Shown here in pieces: positions 1 to 11,720 of a stretch of 42,407 nt of DNA. Where the stretch lies: positions 1-42,407 of the forward strand of contig NZ_JAJFAU010000023.1 in the NCBI RefSeq assembly GCF_022614595.1, written 5' to 3'. Both the position numbers and the translations under genes were made by a program. Origin of the DNA: Streptomyces sp. CNQ085. Its GTDB lineage: Bacteria > Actinomycetota > Actinomycetes > Streptomycetales > Streptomycetaceae. The notes below the pieces were generated by a model. It had not been told where the DNA came from and made no database searches. It worked only from the letters and a program-made list of their open reading frames with translations. How positions within the stretch are numbered: the stretch's first letter is position 1; each line of letters begins with the position of its first letter.

Positions 1-104
1 TCCTCTCCCATCTGCCACAGCATCCAGCATGTACTCGCCTGGTCCCTATGGCGAAGAAAAAGCCAAGCCCGAACCCGCATCAGTCACTACAGACGCAGGC
101 AACG

Positions 105-632
105 TCACGGAGTGTCGTTGCAGTAGTAGGACATGTTGGCCTGGAGCGCCAGGTACCACATCAGGGCGTCCTTGACCTGCGGACTGTTCGACAGCCGGGC
201 CAGGCCGGTGACCGCCTGCACCTGTGTGGCGACCTGGTCCGAGCCGTCCGTGCCGTAGCGGTGACGGGCCTGCAGGAGCGTGGTGGTGGCCCCGAGGTAG
301 AGGTTGCCCGCGGCCCGCCACTTGCCGTTCCCCGGCATGAGCATTCCCAGGCTGCAGGCCACGCGCGTCGCGTGCAGGGCCAGAGTGGTCCGCCTGCCGC
401 TCACGGCGCTGGTGAGCTTCTGGACGGCGGGAATCCTGCTCTCCGGGGTCTGCTTCATGATCTCCCAGTCGTTGAGACCACCCGGACCCAGATTCCGATG
501 CTGGTGAAGATATTCCAGGGAGGAGGAGAGACTGGAAAGGGCGGCGAGACGCTCTGATACGCCTATCGCGCGGTCCCTGGAAATCGGAATCGGTGAGAAC
601 AGCGAAGAAGAGATCTTCTTTAGCATCTTCAT
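105..632 (-). CDS. Short or truncated HTTM/SdpB-like membrane protein
   Basis: The 175-residue product begins with a basic amphipathic stretch and then resembles the N-terminal part of horizontally transferred transmembrane (HTTM)/SdpB-type proteins. The cues are a SLEYLHQHR segment, a GGLNDWE segment, a hydrophobic stretch around residues 88-115, and RYGTDGSDQV, which matches the loop usually written as GxDGxDQ in this family. The family is normally about 300 residues or more and has several membrane segments. This one stops just after a second hydrophobic stretch ending in MSYYCNDTP. The other two frames downstream show no obvious continuation, so it may be a truncated gene or a short variant. 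A GAGGAAA ribosome site precedes the ATG at 632; a second ATG lies two codons in. It is the third leftward gene after two small peptides. SdpB proteins help mature the SdpC toxin in Bacillus, so a peptide-maturation or immunity role is possible. The family call is by eye. Confidence 0.5.
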   Translation of the reverse strand: MKMLKKISSSLFSPIPISRDRAIGVSERLAALSSLSSSLEYLHQHRNLGPGGLNDWEIMKQTPESRIPAVQKLTSAVSGRRTTLALHATRVACSLGMLMPGNGKWRAAGNLYLGATTTLLQARHRYGTDGSDQVATQVQAVTGLARLSNSPQVKDALMWYLALQANMSYYCNDTP

Positions 633-680
633 GCCGAGGCTTTCCTCTGCGTCGAGCCGGCCGAGGGTAGGATCGCGAGG

Positions 681-715
681 GCTGCCGGGCCGCGATTCCG
701 CCGCGGCCCGACAGC
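681..715 (-). terminator. Strong hairpin between peptide genes and membrane gene
   Basis: A 9-bp perfect GC stem (686-694 with 702-710) with a 7-nt loop is extended by GCTG/CAGC across one mismatch. It lies between the stop of the second small peptide (788) and the start of the membrane gene (632). In RiPP and bacteriocin operons such a structure often reduces read-through, so that precursor is made in excess of processing proteins. There is no U-tract, which is usual for Streptomyces. Confidence 0.5.
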
Positions 716-787
716 TCTCTCAGCTCCCGGGGAACGGCCCCCGGAAGTATCCTTCAGAAGCCCGTGGGGCCTCCGAACAGATGGTGC

Positions 788-997
788 TCAGCGGCAGAGC
801 GGGTCAGCCCGCGGTCGGCCGGCCTCGTACGCCTGGACGGTGACCCACGCGGCGCCGGCGCCGCTGGCGAACCCGACGCCGAAGGCGACCAGGCCCGGGG
901 TGGCCTGGATGGGCATCATCGCGCCGAACTCACCGTGGGTCTCGTCCGTCAGCTCCTCGGGGGTGACGGCGACGACGCTCTCAACGATCTTGCTCAT
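788..997 (-). CDS. Small Gly/Ala-rich peptide, bacteriocin- or RiPP-like (peptide B)
   Basis: A 69-residue product begins MSKIVESVVAVTPEEL at the ATG at 997, with GAAGGAG 7 nt upstream. An acidic leader-like N-terminus (about residues 1-24, with EEL and DET) is followed by a hydrophobic Gly/Ala-rich half (about 31-60) containing ATPG, GVGFASGAGAAW and AYEAGR, and a short polar tail ending CR. Peptide A next door has the same layout: P-x-x-ATPG-x-VA, a GAG triplet, and AY-x-x-GR near the end. The pair therefore looks like two related precursors or a two-component bacteriocin. No modifying enzyme is visible except the membrane protein downstream, and the locus continues past the window edge. 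I recognise no named family. An ordinary small membrane peptide is the alternative. Confidence 0.6.
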   Translation of the reverse strand: MSKIVESVVAVTPEELTDETHGEFGAMMPIQATPGLVAFGVGFASGAGAAWVTVQAYEAGRPRADPLCR

Positions 998-1034
998 TGC
1001 GTTCTCCTTCGGGAATCGACTGTCGTACGACAGG

Positions 1035-1226
1035 TCAGCCGACGACGCGGCCGGTGACGTAGGCGCCCACCACGGAGCCGGCGCCGAAGACGGCACCGCC
1101 GACGTACCAGCAGGTGGCGACGGCGCCGGGGGTGGCCAGCACCGGGGCCGGGGTGTCGTCCTGGTAGCCCTGCTCCAGCGGACCGAAGTCCTGCTCGTTC
1201 ATGAAGGCGGCGACCTTCTGCTCCAT
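1035..1226 (-). CDS. Small Gly/Val-rich peptide, bacteriocin- or RiPP-like (peptide A)
   Basis: A 63-residue product begins MEQKVAAFMNEQDF. The ATG at 1226 has a near-perfect AGGAGG site 6 nt upstream. The N-terminal 27 residues are polar and acidic (EQDF, EQGYQDD). The C-terminal half is hydrophobic with repeated small residues (ATPGAVATCWYVGGAVFGAG, then VVGAYVTGR), fitting a membrane-active helix with G-x-x-x-G spacing. The single Cys at residue 39 lies within it. It is the first gene of the leftward set, 37 nt ahead of peptide B, and shares that peptide's ATPG and GAG...AY..GR pattern. Cleavage may occur near the ATPG motif, but this is inference. No lanthionine, sactipeptide or YcaO enzyme is seen inside the window. 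Confidence 0.6.
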   Translation of the reverse strand: MEQKVAAFMNEQDFGPLEQGYQDDTPAPVLATPGAVATCWYVGGAVFGAGSVVGAYVTGRVVG

Positions 1227-2278
1227 TTCTTTCCTCCTGTTTCTCAGACTTACGTGGAATACACTCGGGATGTTGCACGGTGGTGCTTCCGGACCGATGA
1301 ACGGGTCCGGTCGTGCCCGGCGGAAAACACCGGGCAGATCATGGAGGGAGACACGACTCCCGATATCCGGCGGAAAGTATCCGAGCAGCACCGCACCCCG
1401 GACGCTACGCGCGTCACACACGGGAAAGAGAAAATTCCACCCATGCGTTCGCAACCCAGGCAGCGGATGAAGCGGAAATTGATCCCGTCTCTGCCGCGGG
1501 CGAATCACATCGCCGCCGGAAATGGAATACCCTGCGAAATGCCCGCAAGGCGCGCAGCCGGCACCGGCCCTCGGCGGCAGGGGCCGCGCACGCGTGCGGC
1601 ACCCCAGGGACCGTGAGGCCGGTCGAACGGGCAGGACGGAACTCGGCGCAGACCGGGGTGGCGCTCGCCCGCCACCGGGGGAACCGGTGGCTCACAGAAG
1701 GGCAGGACCGCCCGGCAGCACGGCCGAGGGACTCGGAAAGAGGCTCTCGTTCACTTCCGGCCGGGCGGTCGGGCCCGTCCGGTGGAACCAACATCGGCAC
1801 AGAAGGACCTCTGTCGCCGGTACTTACTTCTCGCATGCTTCCCCCTGGCCGGTTTCCATATGCCTGCTTTACGGTTCCGAGGATTATCCACTGCTCCCTG
1901 CCGGTCGCGCAGGGACCGCAACATGCTTGCCTTTCGGGATATACACACGCGTCACAGAATAACCAGGGGAAAGGAAAGGAATGTTCGATTCCTCTTCTCG
2001 GTCGAAAAGGTCATGACGCCTCCGGCGGAGGCCGGCCACCCGAGGCAAAAATTTGGCCACTCCACACCGAAGACGATTACCTGAGACACCGTCCGCCATC
2101 TTCGACCGAAACCCTCAAATACGAATCGAAGACATTTTGCCACTATGCCCGTCTTGTCGATTTCCGGTGCCCGTCCGCGGCATTCCCTCCCCCGGCCCGT
2201 GGATCCCGGGCCCACGGGCGCCCGCGGGTGACGGGCGTCATGTCGCAGGTCACGGCCGCCTTCCGGGAGGATGACCGG
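1227..2278. other. About 1 kb of lower-GC DNA without a convincing gene
   Basis: The stretch is clearly poorer in GC than its flanks and lacks the third-position GC pattern of the neighbouring genes. A long frame runs into the SGNH gene from the left, but its composition before about 2240 is not protein-like. It should hold the promoter of the peptide genes on its left side. Small hairpins occur at 1672-1690 (7-bp stem), about 1883-1901 and 2018-2032. The arms at 1709-1719 and 1763-1773 could form an 11-bp stem. A strong AAAGGA site at about 1970 precedes an 11-codon frame starting at 1981, which may be chance. The low GC may mark a junction between the peptide locus and the clavam cluster. 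Confidence 0.5.
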
Positions 2279-3034
2279 ATGCGCGTGCTCTTCGTCGGCG
2301 ACTCCATGACCATCGGCAGCGCCGGTGAGCACACCTGGCGCCACCGCATGTGGCGGCATCTGGAGCGCGCCCGCGGGCCCCACGGCGCCGCGTACGAGAT
2401 CGTCGGCCCGCGCGAGGCGCTGTACGACAAGGCCGTCGGCGCCCCTCTCTCCCACGACTACGCCGACCCCGCCTTCCCCGCCGCCGCCCGCCGTCATCTC
2501 GCCGGCTGGGGCGAGGGCTGGCTGCACATGGCGCCGGTGATAGCCGGCGCGGTGCGCGAGCACCGCGCCGACACCCTGCTGGTCTTCCTGGGCCTGATCG
2601 ACCTCGGCTTCTACACCGGCTCCGACGCCACCGCCGCCAGCGTCCGCCACTTCGTCGCCGAGGCACGCTCCGCCGAACCGCGGGTGCGGATGGTGCTGCT
2701 GCCGGTGATCCCCAACACGAGGGCGCGGCACGACATATTCTTCGCCGCCGAGTGCGAACGCTTCAACGAACTGCTGACCGAGGCCGTGGCCGAGCTGTCC
2801 ACCCCCGCCTCGCCCCTGCTGACGGCCACCCCGCCGCACGACTGGGACCTGGCCCACGACACCTACGACGGCACCCACCCCACCGCCCGTGGCGAGCACC
2901 GCATCGCCGCGGCCTTCGCCGACGCGATGCACCGGGCCTGGGACGTGGGCGGCCCGTACGCCGCGGGCGTGGTGGGGGCTCAGCCGGGCACGCTCCGCGC
3001 CCGCCGCCCGGCCGGGCGGGCCGCCGCGGGGTGA
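2279..3034 (+). CDS. SGNH/GDSL-family hydrolase
   Basis: A 251-residue SGNH-fold hydrolase, probably an esterase or lipase acting on an ester or acyl group. The block I motif is VGDSMTIG (nucleophile Ser9), and the Asp/His pair appears near the C-terminus in YDGTHPTARGEH. The block III position reads LGLIDLGF instead of the usual GxND, so the Asn that helps form the oxyanion hole may be absent or moved. The ATG at 2279 has GGGAGG 8 nt upstream; an ATG at 2240 is in frame but lacks a good site. There is no signal peptide, so it is probably cytoplasmic. It converges on oat with a 40-nt gap, so membership of the clavam cluster is uncertain. The C-terminal 30 residues are Ala/Arg/Gly-rich and probably disordered. 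Confidence 0.82.
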   Translation: MRVLFVGDSMTIGSAGEHTWRHRMWRHLERARGPHGAAYEIVGPREALYDKAVGAPLSHDYADPAFPAAARRHLAGWGEGWLHMAPVIAGAVREHRADTLLVFLGLIDLGFYTGSDATAASVRHFVAEARSAEPRVRMVLLPVIPNTRARHDIFFAAECERFNELLTEAVAELSTPASPLLTATPPHDWDLAHDTYDGTHPTARGEHRIAAAFADAMHRAWDVGGPYAAGVVGAQPGTLRARRPAGRAAAG

Positions 3035-3074
3035 CGGGGCACGCTGCCGCCCCCGCCGCTCCCCCGCCCCCGGC

Positions 3075-4244
3075 TCAGGTCGTGTACTGGGAGTTCAGGC
3101 GCACGTATCCCTCGGTGAGGTCGCAGCCGTAGACGGTGAAGCGGCCTTCCCCGATGCCGAGGTCGATGCCGATCACGACCTCCTCGCTGCCCTTCAGGTA
3201 GGCGGCCACCGACTCGCGGCGCCGGTCCTCGTCCGGCCCGGGCGGGTAGACGCCGATGTCACCGAACCGCACGGTGACATGCTCCGGGGCGATGTCCAGG
3301 TCCTCCTGGCACTTCCCGATGGCCATCACGACCCGTCCCCAGTTCGGGTCGGCTCCGTGGACGGCCGTCTTGACCAGCGGGGAGTTGACCACCGTCTTCC
3401 CGACGCGCTTGGCCTGCGCCGTGTCGCGGGCGCCCTGCACCTCGACCTGGATCAGGGTGGAGGCCCCTTCGCCGTCGGAGGCGATCATCTTCACCAGTCC
3501 CAGTGCGACCGTGTGGAGAGCCTGTTCGAAGGCCTCGGGATCGACCGGACCGGCGAGCCCGTTCGCGAAGAGGGCGGCGGAGTCGGAGGTGGAGGTGTCG
3601 GTGTCGATGGACACGGCGTTGAACGTGGTGTCCATGACCCGCTTGAAGACCGCCTTCAGTGTCTCCCCGTCCAGCTCGGCGTCGGTGACGAAGAAGGTCA
3701 GCAGGGTCGCCATGTCGGGCTCCAGCATGCCGACGCCCTTGGCGATGCCGGTCAGGGTCGCGTCGCCGATCCGTGCGGTCAGGCACTTCGGGTGGGTGTC
3801 CGTGGTCATGATCGCCCGCGCGGCCGCCTCCATGTCCCGCGATCCGGTCGGCGGCGGCCACGTGAGCCCGTCCAGGTGACCGACGATCCGCTCCATGGGG
3901 TACTGGCGCCCGATGACCCCGGTGGAGGCGATCAGCAGTTCGTCGGGGGCGATCCCGAGGGCGCGTGCGGTGGTGTCCCGCACCACGGCGGCGTTCCGCG
4001 CCCCCTGCGCGCCCGTGGCGACATTGGCGTTGCGGGCGATGACGACCACACCGCGCGCCACGCCGTCCTCCACCGCGGCACGCGAGAGGGCCACGGACGG
4101 ACCGGCGAACCTGGACCGGGTGAAGACCGCCGCGGTGCGGGCCGGGACGTGCGAGGCGATGACGCACAGGTCGTCACGCCCGTCGTCGTCGATTCCGACG
4201 GGAGCGGTGTGGATGTTGAATCCGCGGGGTACGGCGCCGTGCAT
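3075..4244 (-). CDS. oat: Ornithine acetyltransferase of clavam type (OAT2-like)
   Basis: A 389-residue member of the ArgJ family of N-terminal-nucleophile enzymes, which move an acetyl group between N-acetylornithine and glutamate. It self-cleaves before the Thr of EPDMATLLTFF (Thr180 here). The oxyanion STGVIG motif is at residues 107-112. The C-terminus (DLTEGYVRLNSQYTT) and long internal blocks match the remembered OAT2 of the S. clavuligerus clavulanic acid cluster closely. Its role there is thought to be arginine supply for CEAS, or acetylation chemistry. The ATG at 4244 starts MHGAVPRGFN after AGGCGGA; upstream residues are composition noise. A 204-nt gap separates it from oppA1, so it may have its own promoter as well as read-through. 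Confidence 0.93.
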   Translation of the reverse strand: MHGAVPRGFNIHTAPVGIDDDGRDDLCVIASHVPARTAAVFTRSRFAGPSVALSRAAVEDGVARGVVVIARNANVATGAQGARNAAVVRDTTARALGIAPDELLIASTGVIGRQYPMERIVGHLDGLTWPPPTGSRDMEAAARAIMTTDTHPKCLTARIGDATLTGIAKGVGMLEPDMATLLTFFVTDAELDGETLKAVFKRVMDTTFNAVSIDTDTSTSDSAALFANGLAGPVDPEAFEQALHTVALGLVKMIASDGEGASTLIQVEVQGARDTAQAKRVGKTVVNSPLVKTAVHGADPNWGRVVMAIGKCQEDLDIAPEHVTVRFGDIGVYPPGPDEDRRRESVAAYLKGSEEVVIGIDLGIGEGRFTVYGCDLTEGYVRLNSQYTT

Positions 4245-4448
4245 GGCGAGATCCGCCTTTCGATATCGGTTCGGGCACCCGAGTGGTGTGCGACGACGGG
4301 GCGGGCAGGAGGCCCGCGGCCCGTCGTCCCATGCCCTTGGTACCAGACGACGCGTGCGTCGCACTCCCGGAAACGTGCGCCGTGTGGCAGGTATGCGCCC
4401 CTCCCCGCCGCGCCGGGGGCGGCCCCGACGGGCGCGCCCTCCCGCCCG

Positions 4449-6074
4449 CTACACGGAGCCCTCGTCCACGACCGACAGCACCGCGTAGTCGTACATCCCG
4501 TATGCCGGGGACATCCTGACGTTCGCGGCCCTCCGCCCCCGGAACACGACCGATTTGACGTACATGTAGGGGCACATGACGGCCTCGTCCATGGCGGCAC
4601 GGTCCACGGCGGCCCAGATCCGGGCCCGCTCCTTGTCGTCGCGCGTCGCCGCGCCGGCGTCGAGGAGCGCGTCGATCCGCGGTGAGGCGAGCTCTCCGAG
4701 GTTCTGGTTCCCCCTCTCCTTGATCGCCCGCGAGTCGGCGATCTGCTGGAGGAAGCCGTAGCCGTCGGGGAAGTCGGCGGCCCAGCCGAACATCACGATC
4801 CCGATCCCGTGTTCCCGCACGTACTCGGGGACGCCGACCGCCTTGGTGAAGTAGTCACCGGAGGAGAACGGGATCACCTCGGCACGGATGCCGGCGCGCG
4901 CCAGCCCGCGTGACAGGGCGAGCGCGGCGTTCCACTCCTTGGTGCGGTCCTCACGGGCGGCGATCCTGGTGGTGAAGCCGTCCGGGAGGCCGGCACGTGC
5001 CAGCTCGCGCCGGGCCGCCTCCAGGTCCCCCGTGCCGTCGGGGCCGACCGGGTAGCGGTCGAAGGGGTCGTACCCCACCACGGAGGCGGGCAGGAGGGTG
5101 GTGGCGATCTCCCCCGCGGCGTCGCCCCCGTAGGCGGCGAGCATCGCCGCCTTGTCAGTGGCGTACTGCACGGCGCGCCGGGCGTGCACGTTCTTCAGCG
5201 GGCCGATGTTCTGGTTGAGGCAGTAGAGCCAGACGAAGCCCGTCCGCGGATTGTCCACCCGCTGCCGCAGCTCCGGATCGGACAGGATCAGCGCCTGGGT
5301 CTCGGGCTGCACTCCGACGCCGGCGAGGTCGATGTCCGCCTCTCCGTCGAGCAGGACGCGGTCGACCTCCGGGCCGCTCATGCCGAGCCGGACCGTGATC
5401 CGGTCCGGCAGGCCCGTCCGTACGGGATCGGTCGCGGCCTCCCAGTGCGGGTTGCGGTGGAGCGTGAGCCGGGCGCCAGGTGTGTAGGTGTCGATGCGGT
5501 ACGGGCCCGAGGACACCGGGTGGCGGTGGTACTCGGGGAAGCTGTCGCGCTCACGCGGCACCGCTATCGTGGTGGGCAGCGCGGCGAGGTAGTCGAAGGC
5601 CGCGAAGGGCTCGCGCAGCCTGAAGACGATGGTGCGGTCGTCCGGGCACTCCATCCCCCCGGGACCGGTGAGGTACTGGCGGAAGTACGCGGGGCCCCCG
5701 CGCGTGGCCGGCGCGCCGTAGACCTCCTCGGGGTAGGCGGCCCGCAGCACCGCGTACCTCACGTCCTCCGACGTGACGGGCGTGCCGTCCTCGAACCGGA
5801 TCCCCTCCCGCAGCCGGTAGGTCCAGGTGCGTGAGTCCTCGGACGCCTCGCCGAGTGCCTCCGCCAGGTCCGGCACGAGGCGCGGGCCGCCCTCCGCGTC
5901 GGTCGTGTAGCCGACGAGCGGACGCCCGATGAGCCGGATGAAGTTCCAGGTGTACGCGTAGTACGTGTCGGCGGGATCGAGCGAGTCGAAGTCGTCGGTG
6001 CGGACGTATCTGAGCGTCCCGCCCCGGTGGTCGGACGGGTTCACGGTGTCGTGGGCTTTCGCGTTCGGTGCCAC
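4449..6074 (-). CDS. oppA1: Oligopeptide-binding protein, OppA1-like, no signal peptide
   Basis: A 541-residue family-5 extracellular solute-binding protein (DppA/OppA fold), resembling the two Opp-type proteins needed for clavulanic acid formation in S. clavuligerus. The family pattern is clear: GGTLRYV near the start, the DSLDPADTYY block, LREGIRFEDGTPVTSEDV, SSGPYRI, and the GPLKNVHARRAVQYATDK block. It is named oppA1 because it lies next to oat, as in known clusters. It starts at a GTG (6074) with a poor ribosome site. An in-frame stop at 6132-6134 (the upstream gene's own stop) limits any extension, so no Sec, Tat or lipobox leader can be present. A cytosolic peptide- or intermediate-binding role is therefore possible. 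No Opp permease or ATPase genes accompany it. Confidence 0.9.
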   Translation of the reverse strand: MAPNAKAHDTVNPSDHRGGTLRYVRTDDFDSLDPADTYYAYTWNFIRLIGRPLVGYTTDAEGGPRLVPDLAEALGEASEDSRTWTYRLREGIRFEDGTPVTSEDVRYAVLRAAYPEEVYGAPATRGGPAYFRQYLTGPGGMECPDDRTIVFRLREPFAAFDYLAALPTTIAVPRERDSFPEYHRHPVSSGPYRIDTYTPGARLTLHRNPHWEAATDPVRTGLPDRITVRLGMSGPEVDRVLLDGEADIDLAGVGVQPETQALILSDPELRQRVDNPRTGFVWLYCLNQNIGPLKNVHARRAVQYATDKAAMLAAYGGDAAGEIATTLLPASVVGYDPFDRYPVGPDGTGDLEAARRELARAGLPDGFTTRIAAREDRTKEWNAALALSRGLARAGIRAEVIPFSSGDYFTKAVGVPEYVREHGIGIVMFGWAADFPDGYGFLQQIADSRAIKERGNQNLGELASPRIDALLDAGAATRDDKERARIWAAVDRAAMDEAVMCPYMYVKSVVFRGRRAANVRMSPAYGMYDYAVLSVVDEGSV

Positions 6075-6131
6075 GGGGGTCCCAGCGCCTCTCTCGTCGT
6101 ACGGGTGGTGTGGAAGGCTCGTGCGCCCGGC

Positions 6132-7154
6132 CTAGCTCTCCCCGTCCGCGTCCGGCGGCCGGCGGATGCTCAGTTCCCACATGCTCCGCGTGCCGGCGTG
6201 GGCGAACCCGAAACCGGCGTTGATGCGGAGCATGTGCGCGTTGTCCGACGCGTTCCAGGTGTCCACCTGGGCCAGCCGGGGCTCGGCGGCCCTGCACACG
6301 GCCAGGTTGTGCGCCTTGACCAGCAGTCCCAGGCCCCGTCCCCGGTAGGCGGGGTCGACCACGGTGACGGCCTGGAGTGCGTTGTCCGGGTTGCTCCGCG
6401 TCATGGACAACGCGGTCCAGGCGGCCATCTGCCCCGTACGGGTGTCGATGATGCCGCACTGGTAGGCGCGTCGGCCGCGGGCGATGCGCATCCGCTCGAA
6501 GTCACGGATACGGCTCACCGCGCTCGGCTGGGGTTCCCAGCCGAGCTGTCCGGTGGGGGCGTCGGAGGAGAGTGTGGCCTCCAGCCGGGCGGCCTGCACC
6601 ACCAGGTCATCGGGAACCGTCGATCCCCAGAAGCGGAGACTCAGGGGTTCGGGGAGCGGGGCGGGGGCGGGTGCGGCGTCGACATGGAGCCGCAGATGCT
6701 GGAAGGAGGCGAGGTGCCGGGCTCCCAGGCCGGTGGCGAAGCGGTGCCCGGGGGTCGCCGCGGGGTCGCCCGGCCCGGCGTCCCCGACCAGCAGGATGCG
6801 CGAGCGGCCGTGAGCGGTGGCGCGCTCCCGGACGAGCTCCGCGACCCGTGCCCCCACGCCCTGTCCGCGGAAGGCGGGATGGACGAGGAGGACGCTCGCG
6901 GTGACGGTTCCGGAGTTCTCCTCCAGCGGGAACTCCAGGCGCAGGGACGCGACGCAGTGCCCGTCCGCGTCGTAGGCCGCCCACTCCTCGATCCCGGTGG
7001 CCGGGGGGGCGACGGAGAGGGAGCCCTCCAGGTCGGCCGGGCAGGGAGGAGGCAGATGGGGGAGGTCGGCGGCGTGTCCGGCCAGGCGCAGGCCGTGCAC
7101 GTCACCGACCGCGCGGCGGTCGGCGGGGTCGACGGCTGTGAGGGATATCTTCAT
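6132..7154 (-). CDS. Tandem GNAT acetyltransferase (ORF14-like)
   Basis: A 340-residue protein with two GNAT folds. The first (about residues 1-170) carries the acetyl-CoA loop HPAFRGQGVGARV, the second (about 180-335) carries DPAYRGRGLGLLVK. This arrangement, next to oppA2, matches ORF14 of the clavulanic acid cluster. ORF14 is known as a tandem GNAT that binds acetyl-CoA in its N-terminal half but has no settled substrate. The ATG at 7154 overlaps the oppA2 stop as ATGA, so it is translationally coupled to oppA2. It may acetylate or otherwise acylate a clavam amino group or a pathway amino acid (inference). Confidence 0.9.
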   Translation of the reverse strand: MKISLTAVDPADRRAVGDVHGLRLAGHAADLPHLPPPCPADLEGSLSVAPPATGIEEWAAYDADGHCVASLRLEFPLEENSGTVTASVLLVHPAFRGQGVGARVAELVRERATAHGRSRILLVGDAGPGDPAATPGHRFATGLGARHLASFQHLRLHVDAAPAPAPLPEPLSLRFWGSTVPDDLVVQAARLEATLSSDAPTGQLGWEPQPSAVSRIRDFERMRIARGRRAYQCGIIDTRTGQMAAWTALSMTRSNPDNALQAVTVVDPAYRGRGLGLLVKAHNLAVCRAAEPRLAQVDTWNASDNAHMLRINAGFGFAHAGTRSMWELSIRRPPDADGES

Positions 7155-8778
7155 CGGGCCACTCCCATTGCCTGGACGTCGTACAGACCGAACGCGGGAT
7201 GCACGTAGGCATCGGTGACGTCGGGGTGCCGGTAGTGCAGTGTGCGGTCGTGGGCCATCGGGAGGATGACGGCCCGCTCCATGACCGTCTCCTCGACGCG
7301 TTGCCAGAGCCGGCTCCGGGCGACGGGGTCGGCGAGGGCCTGGGCCTCGTCGATGAGGCGCCGGACGAGCGGGTCGTCGAGTTCGGCGAAGTTGAAGTTG
7401 CCGCCGCCGTGCTTGATCTGGCGTCCGTCCACCAGGGGGGCCAGGAAGCCGTACTCGGTGGGGTAGTCGGCTCCCCAGTCGGTGACGCCGAGGCCGAGAC
7501 CGAGAGCACGCACGGTCTCGGGGTGGCCCAGGCCGGAGCGGTAGTACGAGGCGGTGTCCAGGACTTCGACGTGGGCGCGGATGCCCACCCGGGCGACGGC
7601 GTCGGCGAGGGTCCGGGCGACGAGCTCGAACTTGCCCGGCTGGGTGGCGATCCTGGTCTCGAAGCCGTCGGGAAGTCCCGCGGCGGCCAGTTCGGCGCGG
7701 GCGGCGGCCAGGTCGCCGGTGGAGTCCGCACCGCAGGGGTAGCGGTCGTGGCCGGTGTGGGAGGGCAGGGTGGGGGGGATCAGGCTGGTGGCGAGCGACC
7801 CGCCCACCCCGTCCCCGCCGCGTGCCTCCAGGAGTGCGGCCTTGTCGGCGGCGTAGAACACGGCGCGTCTGGCGTGGACGTCGCCGAAGGGGGGCACGCA
7901 CGTCTGCACGGTGATGTACTGGAGGAAGCCGGTGGCGGGGTTGTCGGCCCGGGCCCGCAGCACGGGGTCGGCGAGGATCATGTCGCGTGCGGCGTGCTGG
8001 ATGCCGCGGCCCTCGACGTCGATGTGGAACTCGCCGGCGATGAGGCGGCGGTCCATCTCGTCGACGTCCACTCCGAAGGTGACGGTCATGTCGTCCGGCA
8101 GTGCGGGGCGGACGGGGTCGGTGGCGCGGTCCCACACCGGGTTGCGTACGAGGTGGAGGAAGTCTCCGGCGCGGTAGTGGCCGATGCGGTACGGCCCGGA
8201 GCACACCGGCGCCTTCTCGTAGTCTTCCCGGGTGTCGTGACGGGCCGCCACCGGTGCCGTGTTGGGCTGCGCCATCACGTAGTCGAAGTCGGCGAACGGC
8301 CGCTTGAGGCGGAAGCGGAGAGTGCGGTCGTCCGGGACCTCGACGGCCCGGCAGCGCTGCCCGTCGTAGGGGCCCCGGTAGCCGCCGTGGTCGAGCAGGT
8401 CGAGGAGGTAGGTGGGGCCGCCGGGGAGGGTGTCCTGCGCGAAGACCCGCTCCACGGCGTGGGCGATGTCACGGGCGCGGACGAGCTCACCGGTCTCGAA
8501 CCGGACGCCGTCGCGTATCCGGTACGTCCACGTCAGACCGGCGTCCGACACCTCGCCCGGGCCGGTCGCCAGGTCCGGTACGACCCCGGGGGTGACCGGA
8601 TCGGTGCCGAAGGCCATGAGGGTGCGGTGCATGGTCCGCTGCAGCAGCCAGGACCACACGTAGTAGGTGCGGGCGGGATCGAGCGAGTCGACGTCGGCCG
8701 AGGCCACCATGGCCAGCCGGCCTCCGGGCTTGCCTCCGGGGTTCGCCACGGCCCTGACGGCGCCGTTCCAGCCGGACA

Positions 8779-8779
<1 letters not shown>
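7151..8779 (-). CDS. oppA2: Oligopeptide-binding protein, OppA2-like, no signal peptide
   Basis: A 542-residue family-5 solute-binding protein, paralogous to the oppA1-like gene in this cluster. Shared blocks are DSLDPARTYYVWSW, IRDGVRFETGELV, CSGPYRIG and FGDVHARRAVFYAADK. Called oppA2 from its place between the orf14-like and orf16-like genes. The ATG at 8779 has a perfect GAAGGAG site lying inside the end of the preceding gene and shares one base with that gene's stop (TGATG). The N-terminus (MSGWNGAVRAVANPGGKPGG) has no hydrophobic stretch and no lipobox Cys. Like its partner it seems to lack an export signal, which is odd for the family. Confidence 0.9.
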
Positions 8780-11719
<2,940 letters not shown>

Positions 11720-11720
11720 C

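Noticed and set aside
1981..2016. An 11-codon peptide frame with a strong ribosome-site-like sequence
   Set aside because: Too short to support without conservation; polar Ser/Arg/Lys content has no leader or toxin character.
1313..2240. A long frame running into the SGNH gene, which could imply a much larger protein
   Set aside because: The extra part lacks coding-type composition and motif content; the ATG at 2279 has a good ribosome site and starts right at the GDS strand.
2889..4685. A 598-codon open frame opposite oat and oppA1
   Set aside because: Shadow of the real leftward genes caused by high GC; the opposite strand holds recognisable OAT and OppA domains, while this frame has no domain-like sequence.
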